A stretch of 64,000 nt of DNA. It comes from Chelonoidis abingdonii. Taxonomy: Eukaryota; Chordata; Testudines; Testudinidae. The notes beneath the pieces were generated by a model that was not told the DNA's origin, searched no databases, and saw only the letters and a program-made list of their open reading frames with translations. Positions 1 to 45,172 of this stretch are shown here, in pieces (positions within the stretch are counted from its first letter, which is position 1; each line of letters begins with the position of its first letter). The translations under genes and the position numbers were made by a program. The DNA is taken from contig NC_133770.1 in the NCBI RefSeq assembly GCF_003597395.2, forward strand, positions 36,049,823 through 36,113,822. Reading direction: 5' to 3'.

Positions 1-2076
1 GTGTCCGATGCATTGGACTTGGGATGGGGGGCCCATGTGGGAAACCTCCAGACCCAAGGGCTGTGTTCCATGCAGGAACTAGCCTGCACATAAATGTCAA
101 AGAGCTCAGGATGATCTGTCTAGCCTGCCGTGGCCCTTCGCTTGTGTATAGCAGGCAGGGTAGTCTGAGTTCTCACAGACAACACGGCCTCGATGTTCTA
201 CATCAACAGACAAGGCAGGGCCCGCTCCTCAACCCTCTGCCAGGAAGCCCTCAGGCTGTGGGACTTTTGTATAGCCCACAATATCAACTTGGAAGCCCAC
301 CACTTACCGGACGTCCGAAACTCTTGGGCAGATCGGCGGAGCCAGGACTTCTCCTTTCAGCACGAATGGTCGGTGCACTCGGAAGTGGTGCACAGGATTT
401 TCCGAATGTGGGGCACTCCCGAAGTGGACCCTTTTGCAACTAGGCAGAACTGCTGGTGTCCTCATTTCTGTTCCAGGGGAGGGCTGGGCATATTCTCCAA
501 TGCCTTCCTTCTGTTCTGGTTGGATCAACTTTTGTATGCCTTTCCCCCTATTCCACTGATCAGCAAGGCCTTGGAAAAGATTAGGTCGGACAGAACTGAT
601 GTCTTTCTGATTGCCCTGGCGTGGCCCAGACAGCACTGGTATGGGACTCTCATGAGCTTGACAGTCTCCCCCCCGCCGCCCCTGACTGTCAACCTGCCTG
701 GACCCTCCCTCTCAGGACCAAGGTTGCCTCCTTCACTCCAACCTAGCAGCCCTCCACCTCACAGCATGGTTGCTCAATGGTTAGGCCAAGAGGAGAGGAC
801 TTGCTTCGAGGGAGTCCAGCACATCCTCTTGGAGAGCAGGAGGCCTTCTGTGTGTCAGGCCTACCTTGCAAAATGGTCTCTGTTTTCCCGGGGGCCCACT
901 GATCGGAGCGTCTGGCCAGTGGCTGCTCTGATCCAGTTTATACTGGATTACCTTCTTCATTTCAGAGCCCAGGGCCTAGTGCCCTTGTCTGTCAAGGTGC
1001 ATCTGGCAGCCCTGTCGGCCTTCCACCTGCCAGTACAGGCCACACTATATCCCCTCATGCCATGACCGGTCGATTCCTTAAGGGCTTGGATCACCTCTTT
1101 CCCTATGTTAGACCCCTGATCCTTCAGTGGGACCTGAACTTCATGCTGGCCAGGCTAACAGGGCCTCCATTTGAGCCACTTGCTACATGTTCCTGGTCCT
1201 ACCTCTCATGGAAAATAGTCTTGTGGTGATCACGTCTGCTGGAAGGGTCTCAGAGCTTCGGGCTCTGAGCACAGTATTCCATAAGGATAAGGTCCAGCTC
1301 CACCCACACCCTTTTCCTCCCTAAAGTGGTCTCCGCCTATTATATGGGCCTGACCTTTTACCTGGAACGTACATAACGGTTCAGAAAGTTTTCAGCTGTT
1401 CATCGCTACTGCCATGCACATGAAAGGTCAGCCAATTTTCCACCCAGCGGCTCTCCAACTGGATCACTTCATGTATCTGTACTTGTTATGATCTGACGGG
1501 TTCCCCCGCCGCCGATTTGTGAGGGTGCACTCGACCAGGGCACAAGCCTTGTCTGCTGCCTTTCTGGCTCATGTTCCTATTCAGGACATTTGTAGGACTG
1601 CCACGTGGTCATCAGTCCACCATGTTCACCTCGTATTATGCGATAGTCTCCCAAACTAGGGAGGACGCTGGGTTCAGCAGGGCAGTGCTCCATCCTGAGT
1701 GTCTGAACTCTTACCCACCTCAAACAGGATATAGTTTGGAGTCACCTATTGTGAAATGTACATGAGCAATCAATCGAAGAAGAAAAGACCATTACCTTTT
1801 CCATAACTAGTGTTTAAGATCTGTTGCTCATGTCTATTCCACATCCCGTCCTTCCCTCACTGTTGGAGTTGTCTGGCAAGAAGGAACTTAGGGTCGGGGG
1901 AGTGCGCAGTGCCCCTTATAATGTGCCATAGCAGCGCCACTCCAGTATAGGTGCTCCCCAATGGGTATTGCTAAGGGAAAAACTTCCGGCACCAGTGCAC
2001 GTGGTGAGCACACACACCTATTGTGGAATGGACATGAGCAACACATCTCGAAGAACACCAGTTACGGAAAAAGTAA
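1..2076 (+). mobile_element. Decayed DIRS-type (tyrosine recombinase) retrotransposon, 3' part
   Basis: The left edge starts inside the RNase H part of the polyprotein; an open stretch at 193-1065 reads MFYINRQGRARSSTLCQEA, then WGTPEVDPFATRQN, FCSRGGL and LIALAWPRQHWYGTL, a DIRS-family RT/RNase H signature. It continues into a recombinase-like part (YLAKWSLFSRG, ILDYLLHF, SVKVHLAALSAFHL). Later frames hold stops and shifts (for example, a recombinase end CRTATWSSVH-like near 1600), so it is dead. The 3' end at about 1742-2076 is built of repeated and inverted terminal segments, as DIRS elements have, and its last 200 bp are the reverse complement in type of the left terminus at 32382-32600. 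It lies in ABI1 intron 2. Confidence 0.85.
1742..2076 (+). repeat. DIRS terminal/internal complementary region with direct and inverted copies
   Basis: Three related segments occur: 1742-1790 (CACCTATTGTGAAATG, CATGAGCAA), an inverted copy at about 1790-1846 (TTGCTCATGTCTATTCCAC), and a direct copy at 2016-2076 (CACCTATTGTGGAATGGACA). This direct/inverted layout is the form expected of a DIRS 3' end with its internal complementary region, used in making circular DNA intermediates. Confidence 0.7.
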
Positions 2077-2399
2077 GTCTTTTGCAAGCCATCTATTATT
2101 CACTCTGAGGCTGTGAAAACAAGCTCGCTAGACTTTGCTTCTTTTAAGTTCCTCCTCCACTTACCTTGCGTCCTAGTTTGCGATTTTTAATAGGGTATAG
2201 AAACTGCTGAGAGAGGTTTTTGTTCCTTCTATAACTGCAAAGAGCTCAAGATGATTTAAGCACATACTAGAATTCAGTTGACTAAATCTGTGCTTCTGTT
2301 GCAAGCATTTGAAAATCACCTCTGTATGCTTAGTCAGCAAAGAGTTAAGGTAAATCTGCAATATTTAAAAAAAAAGTGTTCTGAAACTTGGCAATAGTG

Positions 2400-2560
2400 G
2401 GACGGTTTCAGAGCTCAAGCTTCAGCCCAAGCAGGAATGTCTACACTGCTATTTTTAGCCCTGTAGCACAATCCTGAGTGAACCGACCCAGGCTCTGACA
2501 CCCACTGCTGTGGGGAAAGTGTTTGTTTTTTGTTTTACAGTGTAAACATACCTGTGTTTT
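2400..2560. mobile_element. Degenerate hAT-type MITE remnant
   Basis: AATGTCTACACTGCTATTTT inside and ACAGTGTAAACATACCTGTG at the right resemble the long-TIR hAT MITE seen better at 4937-5171. The left end is worn, no target duplication could be assigned, and there is no coding capacity. Confidence 0.5.
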
Positions 2561-2576
2561 CTTAGTATCTGCTGAC

Positions 2577-3659
2577 CTCTTGGGTGCTTATATGTTGGGC
2601 ATGATTAGATGGTGGAAAATTGCTTTTGAATACAAACTAATTTTATGAGTCATCTGGGTACTTGTTTCCACTTTACTAAACACAGTGAATGCAGCACAAT
2701 ACTGGTTTTGTTTGGGGCAGATGGCTATTTCCAGAGACTGATCCAAGCAAGTACTGACAGACAAGGATCTTCTTGCTCTTTTTCACACTCTTGCTCTCCT
2801 GGGTTCTGATTGTTGCTCTCTATCCTTGGCCTTTTAATTTGGTTCCCTCAGCTAGGAGTTAAACAATGCCCAACTTATGTGAAGAGAGGCTTGTTTTATG
2901 CCATCAAAATTAGTTTGCTCCTTCAAATTGCAGGGTCAGGGTCCCATAGTCTGTACTGCCTCTACTTATTTGGTCTTTGCCCTCTAAATTGGTGGAGCAT
3001 AGTACAGGCGTAACCCTTGACCCACCACCCTCAACCCCCACCCCACCCCTTGGAAGTTAATTCCAGGGGTTGGATCCACCAAGCCAAATCTCCATTCTGA
3101 GTAGAGATTGATGCCCTATTTAAGGCATACAATAGACAGTGTTAAGCTTTGGATCCATTTTCTTTGGTAAAGACAAAATTTGGAGCAGGCACAGAAGGTA
3201 GCTAAAACATTAGTGGCAGGGAAACTGTGTCTTTCTGGTGTAATAAGTTGGTGGCTTGGGGCAAGTCACTTAATCTTTGTCTTCATTTTTCATCTGTAAA
3301 AATGAAATAACTGATCACTAATGTCAATTATAAGGGTATTGAGCATGGTTAATCCAGTAATATCTATAAGGTATGTTTGAAAATCAAAAATTTTATAATA
3401 GATCACTTTGTTACTACTATTCTTACTTGGAACTGCATTGTTATTCTGCAGAGTGTAATTATTTTATTTTTAAAACAAGGATCTTGTTTATTACTCTAAA
3501 TTTTTTTTTGCAAACTTTTTTCCTTTATTTTAATGAGGCTAATAAAGTAGTTTGTTTCAAGTGCTATTAATTTAATAATTCAAATTGTTTTTAATTGATT
3601 TTGACTTGACTATTTAGGCACGTCTTTAAATAAAACATCCTTTTCTGTTTTAAATTTAG
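2577..3659 (+). other. Rest of ABI1 intron 2
   Basis: AT-rich intron sequence leading to exon 3. About 3190-3345 contains CAAGTCACTTAATCTTTGTC followed by TTTTTCATCTGTAAAAATGA, the pattern of a CORE-SINE/MIR-like element on the - strand (weak). Nothing else recognised. Confidence 0.5.
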
Positions 3660-37357
<33,698 letters not shown>

Positions 37358-38980
37358 AATCTTGGCTTTTCAAGTTGGGTCTTGTATTCAATCATACCAT
37401 GATTATTTACAAGTGGTAACTAAAGGTTAACAATTGTCTTAATATACTTTTAAAAAAAATCTGCCCATCTTTTCAGGCCATACTGTTTTAATGGTATGAT
37501 TGAAGAATGTCCAGCTCCATAAGCATAAATCTTTGGAGACAGTTTGTCTTACCTGATAGAAATTTGTAACACAAGTAACTGTCTTATTATTGCTCATGCT
37601 TATTTACTTATGCATTGTTAATTTTATGACCAGCCTAAATATTCTTGGGAAGTAGGGTATAATATTTAATGAACCATGATTCAGATTGTGCCATTACATT
37701 TTTCAGTGCAGCATGGTAACTAACATTAAGTTAGATTAACATATTAAAGTATGGGTGAAAAGTTTAATGTCAGTGCTGGTCATATTACTTTTTGTTAGAC
37801 TCTTGCTCATTCTTGAACTATAATTGTTTAAAGCATGCATACAAACTTATGTACTGAAATATACTTTTTTAAAAATCCAAGATGCTTCCAATTTGTTGTA
37901 ATCTTTACCTGGAGAACTCACTAAAATCTATTGCAATGAATTGCTTGAGTCTCTACAGTGTCCATGTGAATCAAAAATGGGTGGTTTTATGTATGTGTAA
38001 TTTGTACCAAGTTTTTTTAAATGAGTCAATTTGCATTACAACTTTTCCATTCATAAATATATGTGGAACCAAAGGTCTTGTCCATTACTTTGTCAGCACT
38101 TCTAATTGCTTTTCCAAGTAAGCCAATTTATGATTGTGTTATCACTAGCAACGTACTAAACTAAGGACAAGTGGTGTAGCCTTATTTTTAACATTGACAT
38201 TAGTGGGCAAATATACCAAACCTGAAAATTATCCACTTATCAAAATGTTCTTTCAAAATTGTGTGTAAAGGGTTCAAGTACTGCTAAAATTAAGTACTTA
38301 AAGGATTCTCAGCTGAGTGGTGAACTCACTGTAATTTAATAATTAGTTTGTTTGCTGTAACTGACATTACTAAATACAAACTGTATGCTGGACCAACAGG
38401 AGAAATGTTGTATGTTTGAAGCTGATAATACAGCAGTAGGCAGTCAGAGCTGGCAGTCATACAGAGAGGGGGGCAGACATTCACATCCTGTTTATTACTG
38501 GAAAGTGACAAATGCACTTTGCGCAATTTCCTGTAATGCAGTGACAAGGCAAAGAGTCAGATGGGATGTTCACTTCAGTTTATACAAAACTGTAGTGCTT
38601 TGCTTATCTGAAGTAGAGTATGCAGTATGCTCTGGTATGGTATGTAGTAGGGATTTGTTTTGGACTTTAATACCCCATTAGGACAGCATTTTAAACGTAC
38701 ACTTCTAGAACAGTGCTAAAAGAGTGGGGGTTGGAAGCTTGATTGGTTGCTGCATTTTTTTCTAGTATAAAATTAGAAATATTGGAACTCCTTCCTCCCC
38801 AAAATCATTGTAACTTCCAAATGCTTTCTGCTTTAAGTGTTGATATCACCTTCTGAAAAATTAGCAACCAATAATTTACCTGTATTTTCTTTATAAATTG
38901 GAAAGTCTTCACTTAATTTGTATATAACTTGTTAAGTTTATGTATAGTCTTTTATAATAAACCGTTCTCCTATATAACGT
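37358..38980 (+). other. ABI1: ABI1 3' UTR
   Basis: AT-rich, ORF-poor stretch from the ABI1 stop to about 20 bases past the AATAAA at 38956. It is about 1.6 kb, and I recognise no interspersed repeat in it, unlike the introns, as expected for a conserved UTR. It has several ATTTA/TATTTA pentamers (for example near 37600-37620 and 37660) that could act as AU-rich elements. Position, absence of repeats and the terminal signal are seen; transcript extent is inferred. Confidence 0.8.
38956..38961 (+). promoter_or_regulatory. ABI1: ABI1 poly(A) signal AATAAA
   Basis: Canonical hexamer in TATAATAAACCG, followed by a T/G-containing stretch (38975-39000) suited as the downstream element. It is the last strong signal before the oppositely oriented PDSS1 end. 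Cleavage is expected near 38975-38985. Confidence 0.75.
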
Positions 38981-39084
38981 TTTGGGTACTTGTGAAGTTT
39001 CACGCACAGCTGGGAAAGCAATCAAACCATGTTTTTGCAGTAAACCTTAACGTTAACTATTACTGTAAGTGTGAAGTGATATTT

Positions 39085-39348
39085 AGAACACATTAATTTT
39101 AACTGATTTATTCTCATTGTGGCCTTATACATCAATTAAGTGTAAACAATACTTTCCCCAACATAAACGCCCCTATTGACAGAATTTAACTGTTTCATAG
39201 TTGTATGGCTTCCCTCGAACATCTTCATAAAGTATATTAATTTCAGAAAATATTAAAAAATTTTGGTAACCAGCACTGGAAGCAAACCAAGATGTTTTTG
39301 TAGGCACAGTCTGGTAAGTAGCTGCCAGTATGAATGGAAGAAGGTGTC
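39085..39348 (-). other. PDSS1: PDSS1 3' UTR (short)
   Basis: About 260 bp between the PDSS1 stop (39349-39351) and the predicted cleavage site. AT-rich, with no repeat and no ORF of note. Its extent is inferred from the poly(A) hexamer at 39107-39112; a longer form reading into the ABI1 3' UTR would make natural antisense RNA. Confidence 0.6.
39107..39112 (-). promoter_or_regulatory. PDSS1: PDSS1 poly(A) signal (AATAAA on - strand)
   Basis: TTTATT on the + strand reads AATAAA on the - strand, 237 bp past the PDSS1 stop. It is the only canonical - strand hexamer I found between the two stop codons on the PDSS1 side. Cleavage near 39085-39095 would leave about 100 bp to the ABI1 mRNA end. Confidence 0.65.
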
Positions 39349-39489
39349 TCACTTGTCTCGGGTGAGTACAGTTTCTGTGAGCTGAATGAGGGCATCTCGT
39401 TCAGGGGATGGTCGCAGTTTACTAATCTCTTTCATTGCTTCATGGCAGTAACGTTGGGCGAGGTAGGTTGTTTGCTGTACACCATCACT
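39349..39489 (-). CDS. PDSS1: PDSS1 terminal coding exon
   Basis: 141 nt including the stop (TGA, read on the - strand at 39351-39349). It encodes [18 protein letters not shown], then [18 protein letters not shown] and [10 protein letters not shown]. The acceptor is TTTTAG. The end [17 protein letters not shown] is the known PDSS1 C-terminus. Confidence 0.96.
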   Translation of the reverse strand, partial: SDGVQQTTYLAQRYCHEAMKEISKLRPSPERDALIQLTETVLTRDK

Positions 39490-42400
39490 CTAAAAAAAAT
39501 TACGGTAATACATAATTCCATTGCTACGTGTAAAACAAAGCAATGCTGTTGGAAGTGAGTGTCTTTAGCCCTCTACACTGGCTCTAGTCACAGAAGATTG
39601 GATTTAAATCAGCAAGCAAGAAAGCTTGATTTTAATCTTGTTTTACATTTACACCTGAGTTATTTTCATGAAGAAAGGTTGATTTCATTCATATAATCTG
39701 GTATGACTTGCTAACCAGGGTACTGTATACTTAATATAATTGTTTAAATGGGTATAATATATAATCAGATTCTTGATTGTAACTTCTGATTAGAAATGGG
39801 ACAATGATACATTTCTTAGGGTATGTCTATGCTACCCCCTGGATATAGTGTTCGATGTATCGGGATTGATTTTATCATGTCTCCGGACATAAATCGATCC
39901 GCTACCTCTACCTTGGCAGGAAGAGTAAGCGGCGTCAACAGGGGAGCCGTGCCAGTTGACTCGCCACCGTGAGAATGGCCAGGTAAGTTGAATTAAGATA
40001 CTACTTCAGCAATGCGAAGTTGCGTATCTTAGTTCGAACCCCCCCACGCTAGTGTAGCCCAAGCCTTAGAGGTGATTAATTATTGAACTCATTATCTGTG
40101 TCAAGTTGCACTTGAATGGAAATTAGGATTCAAATGCACAAATAGTAATTGTTTCTCATTGTTAAACTACCTTAAATGTGCAGCATACATAAAAAAAAAA
40201 TATCAAAACATTTTGCATTTCAAAGTGACTTAACCAGGAATATCTGTGGTTAGTGAATTAAATTGACTACCTCTGGTCATCCACGTCTTGTGCTAATGTC
40301 CAAATTCTGCACGTTTAAATTTGACATGTCTCATTACACAATACTCTACCTCTTAGTTTCTAATTTTAGACTATTAAACTGGAAATCTTTTTAGCAGGGC
40401 CAGATTTAAACTAATGAGCAATGCAAGCTCTCTATCGACTTCAGTACCAGTAACTATGTTTCAGAGGTACAGAAGAGTAGTTGCAGTCTTAATGCAGTGG
40501 ATCCAAGAAGGTCAGTTTCTAACTGTTGCCACATCTATCTAATCCAGTAACTTGCCTCTGCTGTTCCTCTTAAGTGCTGTGCCAACAAGTATTTTTCACC
40601 CCAGGAGCCAGCAAAGTTTGAATACCTTTGCAACAGTATCTTTGATTACATCCTATAGTGCTGTGTTCTCAACCTTTCTAGCTTATTGTATCCCTGTGAG
40701 GAGTCTGATCTGTTTTGTATACCCCAAGTTTCATCTCATTTTAGGCTACTTGCTTACAATCAAAGTGTCCCAGTACACTATTACTGAAAAATTTGTTTAC
40801 TTTCTCACGTTGTCTGTATGAAACTTTAGTTTGTACTGACTTCGATAATGCTTTAAGTAATAAAACGAGGCAAATATCTGTGTGCCCCTGGGGGTATGGG
40901 TAGTCCTGGTTGAGAACTACTTCTTGAGTTAGATGCTAAACTTTTTTAAATACAGCCCTGCCATCTGTGGCTAATTCATGCAATGAATTCTAGATTGCCT
41001 ATAACTGCTACAACTAAGTTGAGGAATTAAATAAATTTATACTTAAGACTAGTCTTACCTGAAGTACATATTGCTGAGCACGTTCAACATCACCTGGCAA
41101 ACTGAATCTCCTCATGATCATAGCATTCATTTCTGGAAACTAAACATGAAGGAGAAAATTTAAGTATTGGCTGTTTCTTATGAAGTGTTTTCTCTGCATA
41201 GCTGCCTGTTACACCAGCTCCAGGGATCTAGTACATTTTTATCTCCTCTTTGACATTAGTCTATTAATACAACCTCTGCAACAGTCTAATGGAAGCATCT
41301 ACTCGAACCAGATCAGGTGTCTTAAGGGTCACTAACTGACCATAGGTCTCTCTTCTCATTTGTACAAGAAGGATAACTTACCTGCTTTAAAATAAATGCT
41401 TTAGATTTCATCTGATGAAAGTAATAAGAATACAAGGCACTGAGTGGAAGCTTCTCACTTTCACACTGCCTCCAGTAACTAGGTTACTCCCCCCCACACA
41501 CATTACTTGCTGCATATCAGGTTTAAATTTCTATGTGCAGGTTTTAAATATAGATGCAGTAGGGATCAATGTAGTGCAGAACTTGTCTGTCCTTTCAAAA
41601 TAGTTAAGGAGCAGAAACCAACCTTTGGACAGCAGGGGGCAGGAATCACGGTAAATTTGGATGTAGTGGAAGGTGGATGTGTTCCATTTCTTGGGGAGCA
41701 GTAAGGTAAGAGACAGCAATTCAAACATAACTAAACTTGTCTCATTTGATGTACAGTTGACTTCCCAATGTGCTAAATAATTTGTAATTGGACCAAGTCA
41801 GATCACCACCATTCCTGAACATGGTAGACTTGAATTAAATGGGCAAAATAAGGGCTGGTTAGAATCTGGGTCCCATCTCTATGGGTAGTATCTAGCTAAC
41901 AGTTCAATACCAAACCAAATCACTATCCTCCAACCAACTTGGTGTGTCTATACTTCAACAAAACAGCTGCAGCTGGTTGACTTAGATTCAGGGGGAGGGG
42001 GCTATAAAATTGCAATACAGAAATGTTGGGCTCAGGCAGGCTGATCCAGACCAGCTGTGGGTGTCTAGTGTGCATTCCTGAACATTTATACCCTGTCTAC
42101 ACTGCATTTAGACACTCCCCACCACTGTTTACAGCAGGGGTAGGCAACCTATGGCGCACATGCCAAAGGCAGTGCACAAGCTGATTTTCAGTGGCACTCA
42201 CACTTTAATTGAATTTTTAAATGAAGCTTCTTAAACATTTTAAAAACCTTATTTACTTTACATACAATATTTTAGTTATATTATAGACTTCTAGAAAGAC
42301 CTTCTAAAAACATTAAAATGTATTAATGGCACACGAAACATTAAATTAGTGAATAAATGAAGACTCAGCACAGCACTTCTGAAAGGTTGCCAACCTCTGG

Positions 42401-45138
42401 TTTACATTCCAGGATGACAGCATAGGTACTTATCTTAATACTTAAGGAATGCTTGAATGTAGCTAATCACCTTGGCTTTTCATATAAAATCTGAACATTT
42501 AAAATGTAGGATGTGTGTTCTCAGCCTCTCACTCATTAACTACAGTTTTATAAAAGTCTCTTACTCTACAGATTAGCCAGTCTAAAGTGCATTGTCTGGG
42601 TAAATCACTATCAAATCTAAAGCAGGTACTAGCCCTTACTTCCCCCAGATGCTGTATTTAAGAACACACTATTTTCCCAGCATGCAGGAACCTCAGCATC
42701 CGTGTGCTGCTTGATGAAGAAAAAAAGCTCTCTTCCTCATCATCAGGAGAGCTAGGATCAAGCAAAAATTTAATTTGTGCTATACATTTGTAAAGGATGA
42801 TCAGCTTTCCTTGTGCAGCCTTCAGCATCAATGTATATTGAATTGAGAAATGTTGTATTGGACCTATATCCTTCCACAATGACAATGTTCCTCCCACTGC
42901 TTTCAAACAGTTTTCTTAGGCAGAACCTACAAACAAATGTTAGTGCTTGCTGGGTTTTCTATGGATTCCAACTCTTACTGTATTATGCAATTTTAATTAT
43001 ACATCTCTGCTCTTAAGTTATTTGTTAGCTGCATATGCTTTGACAGTCTGCATTTAACTTGCAAAAATATAGAAAACCCAGACCTTTCACACAAAGCTAT
43101 TGTTAGCCTTTAAATCTGCACATGACAGCTAATGTATAAAACTCTGAAAGGAATGCTTGTTAATTCTAAAGTCATTTAAAGAATAGGATTGAAAATGTAT
43201 GAGAACTTTAATGTTTAACTATTCTGTGTGAAAATGGGAAATTCCCTCTTGGTAGGTAAGTTCTCTTAAGGGAATCAATATCCAGCTTGCAGCTTTCATT
43301 TCAATTGTTAAAGAGAACCTGAATATACATTCAGATTATGCTGAGCAGGGGCTGATTTTACATTTCTACATAATTTTTTTAAAAATCTCATGTATTTAAA
43401 GTTGACTTGAAGTATAAGCGTTGCTCATTTATTTTATAACTTTTCTGTGAAAGTGGAAAGACAGAGGCATTTCCAAAGCCATAATGTTATGCATTTGTAA
43501 AAGCATCTTCAGCATATGGAAATAACAGGTTAACTGCTGGCCAACATGGTAGGAGGAAGAGAAGCAGATAATTTTTCTTTGGGAAAAGGTAAACAACCTT
43601 CAACAGAAAAACCCTTTACATGTTTTAGACTGTTTTTCTTCAAAGGGCTTGACTTCCACATCCCTGCAGTTCAGACTAGAGGGGTGTGAATAGCACTGCA
43701 CAGGCACAAACTAAAAGATTCGCATTAATGTAATCCTGTTGCAGAGTCAACACAGGCAAGTTAGTGCTGCACTTTTTTGCCTACGGCGGGGCTGTAGAAA
43801 CATGCATCTATTTGCACTGAGGCTAACGTTTATTGCTAGGAGTACAAATAAGTGTCTGAGTGCAGTCCCAGATCCGGTTTTTAAAACTTATATAAACGAT
43901 ACGTAAGACTCTAGTGTGGCTCAATACTAGTTTCTTGTAAACAGCAGGAACTGTCACTGAAGAGGACTTCCCCTGGGCACAAAAGACCTTACAAAATGTT
44001 CTGTGGAAGGACAGCTTGATGGTGCACTGACAACTGCCTTCTGTCATCAAGATATAAGGAGTGTGAAAGGGGGAATGCTAATAAGTGGCCTGTAAACAAA
44101 ACACTGGACTTGTGATCAATAAAAATCCTAAAATGTCTGTCAGGGTTTTTTTCAGCTTTATTTTAATATTGGAAACTCAGGTTGTGTCTACTCTAGAACA
44201 GTTAATAAAATGCAAACATTGGAGTTGAACCAAAAGCTGATTAACTGAGAACAGACAGCACAATTTGAAGATAGATATGGATAAGAGAATGGGTCTTGGG
44301 CAGCTAAACCATTTTATCTCCTCCAGTTTCTTCCATTACTACCAGTAGCCAGAACAAATAATTACAAAGCTGCTAGTGGCACTTAAACCCAGCTGATTTG
44401 AGAATAGAAGCCTACTTACTTAAGTGACTAGACAAGCAGTAGTGGGAGACTACAGGTTCTTGCCATGAAAATAACATGCATTGACCATAACATCTGTTAA
44501 AGTATTTAAATAATGCTCCAGCTAGACTGTACCCAAAATTCATTTTCAGCTGGGAATTTTGTTACTAACAGATGAACAAGTCTGAATACCAAGAATAACC
44601 TAATGTCCTTCACCCTTGAAGGTAACTAAAATCAATAAGAACTAGCCCATTTATTTAAAACAATACAGAGAAACTATTGATTCTCTGTATCATTTAAATA
44701 AATGGGCTAGTTCCAACCTCTCTGTGGCCATTTACCACAATAAGCCTTACCCCTTTAAAAAAAAAAGTTTAAGCTCCTAAACAAAGGTGGCACTAACATT
44801 GTCCGGTTTGGCCAATGTACATAGTACACAGTCTCTACGCAAAAGAATAAATGGACACAAATCTGACATCAGGAATCATAACATTCAAAAACCAGTGGGA
44901 GAACACTTCAATGTCTTTAACCACTCAGTAACAGACTTGAAGGTGGCAATTTTGCAACAAAAAAACTTCAAAAACAGACTCCAAAGAGACTGCTGAACTT
45001 GAATTAATATGCAAATTAGATACAATTAACTCAGGCTTAAACAGACTGGGAATGGTTGGGTCATTACACTAATTGATTCTATTTCCCTATGTTAAGTTCT
45101 CCTCACACCTTCTATGGGTCATCTTAATTATCACTTCA

Positions 45139-45172
<34 letters not shown>

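Larger units (their letters stand above)
39490..41058 (-). other. PDSS1 last intron
   Basis: 1.6 kb with two DNA-transposon relics (39818-40070 and 40661-40922, listed separately). The rest is AT-rich with nothing recognised. Confidence 0.7.

Noticed and set aside
193..1065. 290-codon ORF as a host gene
   Set aside because: Its motifs are RT/RNase H and recombinase parts of a DIRS retrotransposon; the frame breaks on both sides.
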